Positions 1 through 7,528 of a stretch of DNA of 64,000 bases are shown here, one piece after another. The notes under the pieces were generated by a model. The model saw nothing but the letters and a program-made list of their open reading frames with translations. It was not told where the DNA came from and searched no databases. The position numbers and the translations under genes are program-made. This stretch comes from Cryobacterium sp. SO2 (GTDB lineage Bacteria > Actinomycetota > Actinomycetes > Actinomycetales > Microbacteriaceae). Every line of letters starts with the position of its first letter. Position 1 is the first letter of the stretch. The stretch lies in the NCBI RefSeq assembly GCF_026151165.2, contig NZ_CP117849.1, forward strand, positions 1,798,001 to 1,862,000, read 5' to 3'.

Positions 1-397
1 CGGCGGCGCTCCAGGCCCCACCATGCTTACGACCGCGCGGCGGTTCAGCCGCGACGACCTACTGCGCGAGGCTGGGGCCTCCGGCGCCCTGCTGCACGAC
101 GCGGTTTCCGCCTCGATCATCCTGCCGGCCGAGCACTACGGCGATGACGCCCTCGCCGTGCTCCGCGCCCTCGTCGACCTGCAGCGCAGCGGCATCGAGC
201 CCAGGCACCTGCGCGGCTTCCGCGGCGCCGCCGAACGTGAGCTCGGCCTGATCGAGAGCGCCCTTGTTCCGCTGGCCCGCCGCAAGGACGCTTCCAGCCG
301 CGCCAAGGCCGCCGAGATGGCCGTGGAGATCGCCGGTCAGCTCGAGGTCATCCGCGGCAGCCTGATCCGCTCTGCCCTGGGGCGCCTGACCAAATAG
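1..397 (+). CDS. ftsR: FtsR-like MerR family regulator, C-terminal part (5' end outside window)
   Basis: The reading frame is open from the first bases of the window, so the ATG at 23 is probably internal and the gene starts to the left. The visible protein ends with a helical effector/dimerisation region: 'RRFSRDDLLREAG' followed by 'GIEPRHLRGFRGAAERELGLIESALVPLARRKD' (split here only for description of one segment) and a long helix ending 'SLIRSALGRL'. This is the pattern I know from the C-terminal half of FtsR/Rv1828, a MerR-type regulator linked in Corynebacterium to ftsZ expression and often encoded between an FHA protein (GarA/OdhI) and a second MerR gene. The second MerR gene follows here at 546, which supports the call. 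The N-terminal winged-helix DNA-binding domain is not in the window, so DNA-binding residues cannot be checked. Confidence 0.7.
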   Translation, partial: GGAPGPTMLTTARRFSRDDLLREAGASGALLHDAVSASIILPAEHYGDDALAVLRALVDLQRSGIEPRHLRGFRGAAERELGLIESALVPLARRKDASSRAKAAEMAVEIAGQLEVIRGSLIRSALGRLTK

Positions 398-495
398 GTC
401 GTAGACTGAAAGTTCAACAAGGCGAAGAATCAGCCTTCTCTCGACACGCCGACGTGTTCGGGCGGATGTGCTCGGTTGGGGCCGTCAGCCTCGCT

Positions 496-520
496 AACCT
501 TGAAGTGCGGCCTGAAGGTT
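496..520. promoter_or_regulatory. 25-bp dyad upstream of the second MerR gene
   Basis: Six-base arms AACCTT (496-501) and AAGGTT (515-520) form a perfect inverted repeat separated by 13 bases, ending 25 bases before the ATG at 546. MerR-type proteins bind dyads of about this size in promoters, so autoregulation or control by FtsR is possible. This is inferred from symmetry alone; short arms can occur by chance. Confidence 0.3.
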
Positions 521-545
521 CGCATCCACCCCGAGAGGCGACCGC

Positions 546-1097
546 ATGAGTGAACTCAATCCCCGAGACGAGTCCTCGCGGTACGGTCAGGGACTGCTCT
601 TCACCGACGGGATGCCGGAGCTCGACGAGAACTCGGGTTACCGCGGCGCCGTCGCCGCCCGCGCCGCCGGCATCAGCTACCGTCAGCTCGACTACTGGGC
701 CCGCACCGAGCTCGTGGAGCCCACCGTGCGCGGTGCGTCCGGCTCCGGCACCCAGCGGCTCTACGGTTTCCGCGATATCCTCGTTCTCAAGCTCGTCAAG
801 CGTCTTCTCGACACGGGCATCTCGCTGCAGCAGATCCGTACCGCGGTCAACCAGCTGCGCGAGTCCGGCGTCAACGACCTGGCCCAGACCACCCTGATGA
901 GCGATGGCGCCAGCGTCTACCTGTGCACCTCGAACGACGAGGTCATCGACCTCGTCAGCCGCGGCCAGGGCGTCTTTGGCATCGCCGTCGGCAAGGTCCT
1001 CCGCGAAGTGGAGACCACCCTGGTCGAGCTCGACACCCAGTCCACCGACCCCTCAGACGAATTGGCGGCCCGCCGAGTCTCCCGCAAGGTCTCTTAA
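546..1097 (+). CDS. MerR family transcriptional regulator (Rv1830-like)
   Basis: A 183-residue protein with an N-terminal MerR winged helix. After a short acidic leader (about residues 1-30) come 'GYRGAVAARAAGISYRQLDY', the recognition-helix region, and 'GTQRLYGFRDILVLKLVKRL', then 'LLDTGISLQQIRTAVNQLRE', the typical MerR helix set. The C-terminal half carries 'LMSDGASVYLCTSNDEVIDL' and 'GQGVFGIAVGKVLREVE', a pattern I associate with the actinobacterial Rv1830 group. It follows the ftsR-like gene, as in mycobacteria, where the pair flanks a bifunctional nuclease gene that is absent here. The start ATG is preceded by GAGAGGCGACCGC. The gene ends 3 bp before a 61-bp hairpin. Target genes and effector are unknown; a role near cell division or stress is only suggested by neighbourhood. 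Confidence 0.8.
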   Translation: MSELNPRDESSRYGQGLLFTDGMPELDENSGYRGAVAARAAGISYRQLDYWARTELVEPTVRGASGSGTQRLYGFRDILVLKLVKRLLDTGISLQQIRTAVNQLRESGVNDLAQTTLMSDGASVYLCTSNDEVIDLVSRGQGVFGIAVGKVLREVETTLVELDTQSTDPSDELAARRVSRKVS

Positions 1098-1100
1098 CTC

Positions 1101-1161
1101 CGCGAGCCGTGAGAAAAGCCCCGAAAACGCACGCGTTTCGGGGCTTTTCTCACGGCTTGCG
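1101..1161 (+). repeat. 61-bp palindromic repeat, copy 1 (nested terminator hairpin)
   Basis: Outer arms CGCGAGCCGTGAG (1101-1113) and CTCACGGCTTGCG (1149-1161) pair over 13 positions with one G-T wobble. Inside lies AGCCCCGAAAA paired with TTTCGGGGCT, followed by TTTTCTC, so the core alone resembles a rho-independent terminator read on the plus strand. It lies between two convergent genes (stops at 1097 and 1168), where a bidirectional terminator makes sense. Three more copies of identical length occur at 12753, 13032 and 44210. Confidence 0.85.
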
Positions 1162-1167
1162 AGCGGG

Positions 1168-1980
1168 TTAACGCGCGGTTGACTCTGCGTACTCGCCGAT
1201 TCGGGCGGTGCGGAGCACCCGGTCCAGGAGCTGGTCGAAGTAGTGCGCCATCTCCTGGGCGCTGTCGCCGGGCCAGGTGTGCAACGGCTTCGCCGCGCCC
1301 TGGGCCTGCTGCAGGCTGGTGCGCTCGGGCAGCTGGGGGCTGAGCACCAGCGGGCCGAACATGTCGCGGAGTTCCTTGATGCGGAACTGGTGCTCGAGCG
1401 ACGCCGTGCGGGCCCGGTTGACGATGATGCCCAGCGGCTGCAGCCGCGGGCTGAGACCGCGGCGGATCTCCTCGATGGCGCGCAGGGCGCGGTCGGCGGC
1501 GGCCACGGAGAACAGACCGGGCTCGGTGACGACGGCGACACGGTCGCTCGCGGCCCAGGCGGTGCGGGTGAGCGCATTCAGCGAGGGGGCGCAGTCGATC
1601 AGAACGAGGTCGTAATCCTTCTCCACAGTGGAGAGGGCCTCTTCGAGCTTCCAGATGTCACGGATGCTGGGGTGCGGGCCGTCGAAATTGATGGCGGAGG
1701 GGCTGCCGATCATGACGTCGATCGTGCCGGGGCGGCCGCGGGTCCAGCCGCTGGGCGCGATGGCGGCCCGAACAACTTTTTCCTTCGGCGAGGCCAGCAC
1801 GTCGGCCACGTTCAGGTGGCCGGCGAGCTGAATGTCCAGCCCGGTGGAGACATCAGATTGCGGATCGAGGTCGACCACGAGGGTCCGAACACCGCGGGCG
1901 AAGGCAGCAGAAGCGAGACCAAGGGTTACCGTGGTCTTGCCTACCCCTCCCTTGAGGGAGCTAACGCTAAGTACGTGCAC
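1168..1980 (-). CDS. ParA/Soj family ATPase
   Basis: A 270-residue deviant-Walker ATPase. From the chosen GTG the protein reads 'MHVLSVSSLKGGVGKTTVTL', with the Walker A Lys pattern KGGVGKTT near residues 10-17. Next comes the switch/Walker A' region 'TLVVDLDPQSDVSTG' and Walker B 'DYDLVLIDCAPSLNALT'. An in-frame upstream GTG at 2001 would add seven residues, but family members start directly at the beta strand before the P-loop, so 1980 is preferred. No parB or parS-like cluster is adjacent, so this is an orphan ParA whose cargo is unknown; chromosome segregation is one possibility among several. It is divergent from pyc with about 77 bp between starts. The 3' end faces the upstream MerR gene across a 61-bp hairpin. 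Confidence 0.85.
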   Translation of the reverse strand: MHVLSVSSLKGGVGKTTVTLGLASAAFARGVRTLVVDLDPQSDVSTGLDIQLAGHLNVADVLASPKEKVVRAAIAPSGWTRGRPGTIDVMIGSPSAINFDGPHPSIRDIWKLEEALSTVEKDYDLVLIDCAPSLNALTRTAWAASDRVAVVTEPGLFSVAAADRALRAIEEIRRGLSPRLQPLGIIVNRARTASLEHQFRIKELRDMFGPLVLSPQLPERTSLQQAQGAAKPLHTWPGDSAQEMAHYFDQLLDRVLRTARIGEYAESTAR

Positions 1981-2057
1981 AAGTAGATACGTTACCTTCA
2001 CTAGTCTTAGAGAACCTAACCGTCAGCTGTGTACCGCTCCCGGATCGAAAGGTCTCA

Positions 2058-5000
2058 ATGTTCACCAAAATCCTCGTCGCCAACCGTGGAGAGATAGCAA
2101 TCCGCGCCTTTCGCGCCGCCTACGAACTGGGGGCGAAGACTGTCGCTGTTTTCCCGTTCGAGGACCGTAACTCCCTGCATCGGCTGAAGGCCGACGAGGC
2201 GTACGAAATCGGCGAGCCGGGCCACCCCGTGCGTGCATATCTCGACGTCTCCGAGATCATCCGCGTGGCCAGGGAGAGCGGCGCAGACGCCATCTACCCC
2301 GGTTATGGCTTCCTCTCCGAGAACCCCGAGCTGGCCGAAGCGGCCAAGGCCGCCGGAATCACCTTCATCGGCCCGGGCTCACACGTGCTCGAGATGGCCG
2401 GCAACAAGGTCACGGCCAAGGAGCACGCCATCGCGGCGGGCGTCCCCGTGCTCAAGTCCAGCGCACCGTCGCGCGACGTCGAGGAACTCATCGCGGCCGC
2501 AGAGGAGATCGGCTTCCCGATCTTCGCCAAGGCCGTCGCCGGCGGCGGCGGGCGCGGCATGCGCCGGGTCGCCACGATGGCCGACCTGCGCGGCTCCCTC
2601 GAAGAGGCCATGCGCGAGGCCAACAGCGCCTTCGGCGATCCCACCATGTTCCTCGAGCAGGCCGTGCTCCGGCCCCGCCACATCGAGGTGCAGATCCTCG
2701 CGGATGCCACCGGCGAGACCGTGCACCTGTTCGAGCGGGACTGCTCGGTGCAGCGCCGCCACCAGAAGGTCATCGAGATCGCTCCGGCGCCCAACCTGCC
2801 CGAAGAGATCCGCCAGCGCCTGCACAAGGACGCCGTGGCCTTCGCCAGGTCGATCGGCTACGTCAACGCCGGCACCGTCGAGTTCCTGCTCGACACCGTG
2901 GGCGAGCGCGCCGGCCAGCACGTGTTCATCGAGATGAACCCGCGCATCCAGGTCGAGCACACCGTCACTGAAGAGGTCACAGACGTCGACCTCGTGCAGT
3001 CCCAGATCCGGATCGCCGCGGGGGAGACCCTCGCCGACCTCGGCCTCTCCCAGGACTCGATCAAGCTGCGCGGGTTCGCCCTGCAGTGCCGGATCACCAC
3101 TGAAGACCCCACCTCGGGTTTCCGCCCGGACACCGGCAAGATCACCACCTACCGCTCACCCGGCGGTGCCGGCATCCGCCTGGACGGCGGAACCATCAAC
3201 CCGGGCGCACAGATCAGCCCGCACTTCGACTCGATGCTCGCCAAGCTCACCTGCCGTGGCCGTGACTACGCTTCGGCGGTCACCCGGTCCAAGCGGGCCC
3301 TGGCCGAGTTCCGCATCCGCGGCGTCTCCACGAACATCTCGTTCCTGCAGGCCGTGCTTGAAGACCCCGACTTCGCCAACGGCGACCTGAGCACCTCGTT
3401 CATCGACGAGCGCCCGCAGCTGCTGCGCGGCCGCGCGTCGAAGGACCGCGGCACGAAGATCCTCAACTGGCTGGCCGACGTCACGGTCAACCAGCCCAAC
3501 GGTGTGCCGATCACGCTGATGAACCCGGCCGAGAAGCTGCCCAAGATCGACCTCTCCGTGCCCGCGCCCGACGGCTCCAGGCAGAAGCTGCAGTTGCTCG
3601 GCCCGGTCGGTTTCGCCAGCGCGCTGCGCCAGCAGACGGCCCTGGCCGTCACCGACACGACCTTCCGCGATGCTCACCAGTCGCTGTTGGCCACCCGTGT
3701 GCGCACCAAGGACCTCGTCGCCGTCGCCCCGCACGTCGCGAGACTCACGCCGGAGCTGCTCTCCGTCGAGGCCTGGGGCGGTGCCACGTATGACGTGGCG
3801 CTGCGCTTCCTCGGCGAAGACCCGTGGGAGCGCCTGAGCGCCCTGCGCGAGGCCTTGCCGAACATCAACATCCAGATGCTGCTGCGCGGCCGCAACACGG
3901 TGGGCTACACCCCGTACCCCACCGAGGTGACGGATGCCTTCGTCCGCGAGGCCAGCGACACCGGTGTCGACATCTTCCGCATCTTCGACGCCCTCAACGA
4001 CGTCAACCAGATGCGCCCGGCCATCGACGCGGTGCTCAACACGGGCACGAGCGTCGCCGAGGTCGCGGTCTGCTACACGGGTGATCTGCTCGACCCGGCG
4101 GAGAACCTCTACACGCTCGACTACTACCTGCGCCTCGCCGACCAGATCGTGGCCTCCGGCGCGCACATCCTGGCCATCAAGGACATGGCCGGGCTGCTGC
4201 GCCCGGCCGCTGCCGAGAAGCTCGTCACCGCGTTCAGGGAACGCTTCGACCTGCCGGTGCACGTGCACACCCACGACACCCCGGGTGGCCAGCTCGCGAC
4301 CCTGTTGGCGGCCTCCCGCGCCGGCGCAGACGCCGTCGACGTGGCCAGCGCGCCGATGGGTGGCACCACCAGCCAGCCGTCCGCGTCCTCGCTCGTCGCC
4401 GCCCTCGCGCACACCGAGCGCGACACCGGAATCTCCCTGCAGAACGTCTGCGACCTCGAGCCGTACTGGGAAGACGTGCGCCGGGTCTACCACCCCTTCG
4501 AATCCGGCTTGCGCGCTCCGACGGGTCGCGTGTACAAGCACGAGATCCCCGGCGGCCAGCTGTCCAACCTGCGCACCCAGGCGGTGGCGCTGGGTCTCGC
4601 CGACGACTTCGAGCTGATCGAAGACATGTACGCGGCGGCCAACGGCATCCTGGGCCGCGTGCCCAAGGTGACCCCGTCGTCCAAGGTCGTCGGTGACCTG
4701 GCGCTCTACCTCGCCGCGGTGAACGCGGACCCCGCCGACTTCGAGGCCAACCCGGCCAAGTACGACGTGCCGGATTCCGTGGTGGGCTTCATGGCCGGCG
4801 AGCTGGGCGACCTGCCCGGCGGCTGGCCGGAGCCCTTCCGCAGCAAGGTGCTCGAGGGACGTAACGTTCGGGTGAGCACCACAGAGCTCACCGAAGAGGA
4901 GCGCACGGCGTTGGGCGCCGACAGCGCCACCCGCCGCGCCATGCTCAACCAGCTGCTCTTCCCCGCGCCCACCCGGCACTTCCAGCAGATCCGCGAGCTG

Positions 5001-5462
5001 TTCGGCGACCTCTCCGTGGTCGACACCGTGGACTACCTCTACGGCCTGCGCCAGGGCACAGAGCACTCGGTCGAGATCGACAAGGGTGTGCGGTTGTACG
5101 TCGGACTCGAAGCGATCGGCGAGGCCGACGACAAGGGCATGCGCACGGTCATGACCATCCTCAACGGGCAACTGCGTCCGGTCTTCGTGCGTGACCGCAG
5201 CATCGCCGTGGTCACGAAGGCGGCCGAGAAGGCGGATGCCAACCAGCCCGGCCAGGTTGCCGCCCCGTTCTCCGGAGTGGTCACCCTGCAGGTTGCCGAC
5301 GGCGACCATGTCGCGGCCGGACAGAGCGTTGCATCGATCGAGGCCATGAAGATGGAAGCGGCCATCACCTCGCCCATCGCGGGGGTCGTGGAACGTGTAG
5401 CGATCCCCACCACCCAGCAGGTCGACGCCGGTGACCTGCTCGTGGTGGTGCGTCCGCGCTAG
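2058..5462 (+). CDS. pyc: Pyruvate carboxylase
   Basis: A single-chain 1134-residue enzyme that makes oxaloacetate from pyruvate, bicarbonate and ATP, an anaplerotic step. Domain order is the full-length alpha4 type: biotin carboxylase over about residues 1-455 (start 'MFTKILVANRGEIAIRAFRA', ATP-grasp glycine loop 'AVAGGGGRGMRRV', and 'EMNPRIQVEHTVTEEV'); carboxyltransferase over about 530-800 ('DTTFRDAHQSLLATRVRTKD', catalytic Lys in 'HILAIKDMAGLL', metal-binding 'VHVHTHDTPGGQL'); a tetramerisation/PYC_OADA region; and a C-terminal biotinyl domain with the biotin-accepting Lys1098 in EAMKM. Length matches the family. The ATG is preceded by GAAAGG. It lies between two ParA-type ATPase genes but shows no functional link to either. 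No truncation or missing motif was seen. Confidence 0.97.
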   Translation: MFTKILVANRGEIAIRAFRAAYELGAKTVAVFPFEDRNSLHRLKADEAYEIGEPGHPVRAYLDVSEIIRVARESGADAIYPGYGFLSENPELAEAAKAAGITFIGPGSHVLEMAGNKVTAKEHAIAAGVPVLKSSAPSRDVEELIAAAEEIGFPIFAKAVAGGGGRGMRRVATMADLRGSLEEAMREANSAFGDPTMFLEQAVLRPRHIEVQILADATGETVHLFERDCSVQRRHQKVIEIAPAPNLPEEIRQRLHKDAVAFARSIGYVNAGTVEFLLDTVGERAGQHVFIEMNPRIQVEHTVTEEVTDVDLVQSQIRIAAGETLADLGLSQDSIKLRGFALQCRITTEDPTSGFRPDTGKITTYRSPGGAGIRLDGGTINPGAQISPHFDSMLAKLTCRGRDYASAVTRSKRALAEFRIRGVSTNISFLQAVLEDPDFANGDLSTSFIDERPQLLRGRASKDRGTKILNWLADVTVNQPNGVPITLMNPAEKLPKIDLSVPAPDGSRQKLQLLGPVGFASALRQQTALAVTDTTFRDAHQSLLATRVRTKDLVAVAPHVARLTPELLSVEAWGGATYDVALRFLGEDPWERLSALREALPNINIQMLLRGRNTVGYTPYPTEVTDAFVREASDTGVDIFRIFDALNDVNQMRPAIDAVLNTGTSVAEVAVCYTGDLLDPAENLYTLDYYLRLADQIVASGAHILAIKDMAGLLRPAAAEKLVTAFRERFDLPVHVHTHDTPGGQLATLLAASRAGADAVDVASAPMGGTTSQPSASSLVAALAHTERDTGISLQNVCDLEPYWEDVRRVYHPFESGLRAPTGRVYKHEIPGGQLSNLRTQAVALGLADDFELIEDMYAAANGILGRVPKVTPSSKVVGDLALYLAAVNADPADFEANPAKYDVPDSVVGFMAGELGDLPGGWPEPFRSKVLEGRNVRVSTTELTEEERTALGADSATRRAMLNQLLFPAPTRHFQQIRELFGDLSVVDTVDYLYGLRQGTEHSVEIDKGVRLYVGLEAIGEADDKGMRTVMTILNGQLRPVFVRDRSIAVVTKAAEKADANQPGQVAAPFSGVVTLQVADGDHVAAGQSVASIEAMKMEAAITSPIAGVVERVAIPTTQQVDAGDLLVVVRPR

Positions 5463-5520
5463 GCTGAGGGCTGATTTATGGCCCGCGATGCGTGGGCCAG
5501 ACCCGACCGAGGAGTCTGCT

Positions 5521-6963
5521 GTGTCAGATGAACGTACAGACGACGCCGTTCCGCACGACGAAGGTGACGGCCAGCTGGCCCCGGCCCCGATGAGGGCCGG
5601 GGCCGGCGCGGGCCCCGACCGGAGCGGCGAACACGACGGCGTCGTCTACGACGCGGTCGAGTACCACAGCGAACTGCCGCCGCACACCTATGACAACCTC
5701 GCGTCCGCCCTGCCGGAGAGCTTCGGCGCGCCGCAGGTCGATGCCGGCCTCACCCGCCCGGCCTCGGCACGCGCGGCCCGCCCGGCCGGCGCCGGCTCGG
5801 CTGCCGCTGTGCCCAGCGCCGCCCACCCGGGCACCCACACCATCGAGATCCTCACCCCGCAACGCATCCGTGAGGCCACCCCTGTGCAGGCCGGTACGGT
5901 GCCGGCCGGTACGGTGCAGGCCGGCGGCACGGCCGCCGCTGCCCTGTCGCTGAGCACCGGTCCCACCAGCGCGGCCACCGCCAGCCGGCGCGACCGCAGC
6001 CGCACCGAGGCCTCGGCCCCGGAGTCGGCGTCGATGCTCACCCCCGACCGGTTACTCGAGGTGAACCGGCGCACCCGCCGCGCCCCCAACGGCGGTTGGA
6101 ACCGGTTCATCTACAACGCCTCGTTCCACCTGATCAACCTCGGCGACTCCGCGGCGGTGCGGGCGCACCAGGCCATGGACGAACGCATCCGCAAGGAGTT
6201 CGAGGGCGGTGCCCGCTTCGTGCCGATCCTCACCCGCAAGGGCGGCGTCGGCAAGACCACCGTCACGGCTCTGCTGGGCATGGCGCTGGCCGACGCCAGG
6301 GAAGACCGCATCATCGCCGTCGACGCCAACCCGGACCGGGGCACTCTCTCCGAGCGGGTGAGCAAACAGACCAGGTCAACGGTGCGCGACGTCGTCACCA
6401 AGGCCGCGTCCATCGGCGGATTCACCGACTTCTCCGCCCTCGTCTCCCGCGACGAGACCCGGCTCGACATCCTCGCCAGCGACACCGACCCGCTCCTGTC
6501 TGAGGCCTTCGACGAGAACGACTACAACGTCGTCGCCGACCTCGCGGCCCGGTTCTACTCGATCGTGCTCACCGACTGCGGAACCGGCATCGTGCACTCC
6601 GTGATGCGCGCGACCCTGCAGCGGGCGGACTCCATCGTGATCGTCTCCGGCGGCAGCGTCGACGAGGCCCGGCTGGCCTCTGAGACGCTCACCTGGCTGG
6701 AGGCCAACGGCTACGGCGACCTCGTGCGGAACGCCATCGTCGCGTTGAACACCGCCACCCAGGGCACCAACCTGGTCAAGCTCGAAGAGATCGAGTCGCA
6801 CTTCCAGTCGCGGGTGCGCGAGATCGTGCGCATCCCGTACGACCCGCAGCTGGCCGCGGGCAGCGTGGTGTCGTACAAGGACCTCAAGCCCATCACCCGT
6901 CTGGCCGCCCGCACCCTCGCCGCCCTCGTCGTCGAGGGACTGCCGGCCGAGCGCCGCGCCTGA
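5521..6963 (+). CDS. MinD/ParA-like ATPase with long disordered N-terminus (EspI-like)
   Basis: A 480-residue protein in two parts. The first ~180 residues are rich in Ala, Pro, Gly and acidic residues and look disordered, including near-repeats of 'VQAGTVPAGTV'. After a Trp-containing linker ('NGGWNRFIYNASFHLINLGD') comes a P-loop ATPase with 'LTRKGGVGKTTVTALLG', 'IIAVDANPDRGTLSERV' and 'YSIVLTDCGTGIVHSVM'. The 'DANPDRGTLSE' signature and preceding linker resemble the EspI/Rv3876 ATPases of type VII secretion loci rather than chromosomal ParA. No ESX genes are in the window. The GTG at 5521 is chosen because GAGGAG sits 6 bases upstream; an earlier in-frame start would overlap pyc. Function is unknown; the family call rests on recalled sequence similarity. 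Confidence 0.75.
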   Translation: MSDERTDDAVPHDEGDGQLAPAPMRAGAGAGPDRSGEHDGVVYDAVEYHSELPPHTYDNLASALPESFGAPQVDAGLTRPASARAARPAGAGSAAAVPSAAHPGTHTIEILTPQRIREATPVQAGTVPAGTVQAGGTAAAALSLSTGPTSAATASRRDRSRTEASAPESASMLTPDRLLEVNRRTRRAPNGGWNRFIYNASFHLINLGDSAAVRAHQAMDERIRKEFEGGARFVPILTRKGGVGKTTVTALLGMALADAREDRIIAVDANPDRGTLSERVSKQTRSTVRDVVTKAASIGGFTDFSALVSRDETRLDILASDTDPLLSEAFDENDYNVVADLAARFYSIVLTDCGTGIVHSVMRATLQRADSIVIVSGGSVDEARLASETLTWLEANGYGDLVRNAIVALNTATQGTNLVKLEEIESHFQSRVREIVRIPYDPQLAAGSVVSYKDLKPITRLAARTLAALVVEGLPAERRA

Positions 6964-7033
6964 GCGTCACCGCGGCAGCACCACCGAATCATCACCACCG
7001 AATCACCCGTCCCGTCCCGAAGAGAGTCACCCC

Positions 7034-7525
7034 GTGCCCGAACGCCAGATCCGCCTGCTGGGCGACCCCGTCCTCAAGACCCGCTCTGAGCCGATCGGAA
7101 CCATCGACGCGCGGGTGCGCAGCCTCGTCGAAGACCTCCTCGACAGCGTGAAGCTGCCCGGCCGGGCCGGCGTCGCGGCCGCCCAGATCGGCGTGAACCT
7201 GCGCGCCTTCAGCTACAACATCGACGGGGACATCGGCTACATCCTCAACCCCGTCCTGGTGGAGCTGGCGGGGGAGCCGGAACTGGTCGACGAGGGCTGC
7301 CTGTCGGTGCCTGGGCTCTGGTACCCCACCAAGCGGTACCCGTTCGCCAGGGTAACCGGCATCGACCTCGACGGCAATCCGGTGGCTCTCGGCGGTGAGG
7401 GGCTCCTGGCGCAGGCGCTGCAGCACGAGACCGACCACCTGGACGGACTTCTCTACCTGGACAGGCTCGACAAGGAGAGCCGCAGGGCGGCGATGAAGGA
7501 AGTCCGCGAGTCCGACTGGTTCTAG
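7034..7525 (+). CDS. def: Peptide deformylase
   Basis: A 163-residue metallo-hydrolase that removes the N-formyl group from nascent proteins. Active-site motifs are present: motif 2 'EGCLSVPG' with metal ligand Cys89, and motif 3 'QHETDHLDG' with His131, catalytic Glu132 and His135. Motif 1 is recognisable but divergent: 'RAGVAAAQ' ending at Gln51, with Arg where the first glycine of the usual GxGxAAxQ stands. Overall length is typical. The GTG start follows an AAGAGAG stretch. It lies 70 bp after the EspI-like ATPase and is convergent with the acyl-CoA ligase gene, the two stops being only a few bases apart. No methionyl-tRNA formyltransferase gene (fmt) is adjacent, unlike the common def-fmt arrangement, so this may be a second or dispersed deformylase gene. 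Confidence 0.93.
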   Translation: MPERQIRLLGDPVLKTRSEPIGTIDARVRSLVEDLLDSVKLPGRAGVAAAQIGVNLRAFSYNIDGDIGYILNPVLVELAGEPELVDEGCLSVPGLWYPTKRYPFARVTGIDLDGNPVALGGEGLLAQALQHETDHLDGLLYLDRLDKESRRAAMKEVRESDWF

Positions 7526-7528
7526 CGG

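Noticed and set aside
5431..5520. Earlier start for the EspI-like ATPase overlapping pyc
   Set aside because: The GTG at 5521 has a good GAGGAG site; the upstream extension overlaps the biotin domain of pyc and is not protein-like for this family.
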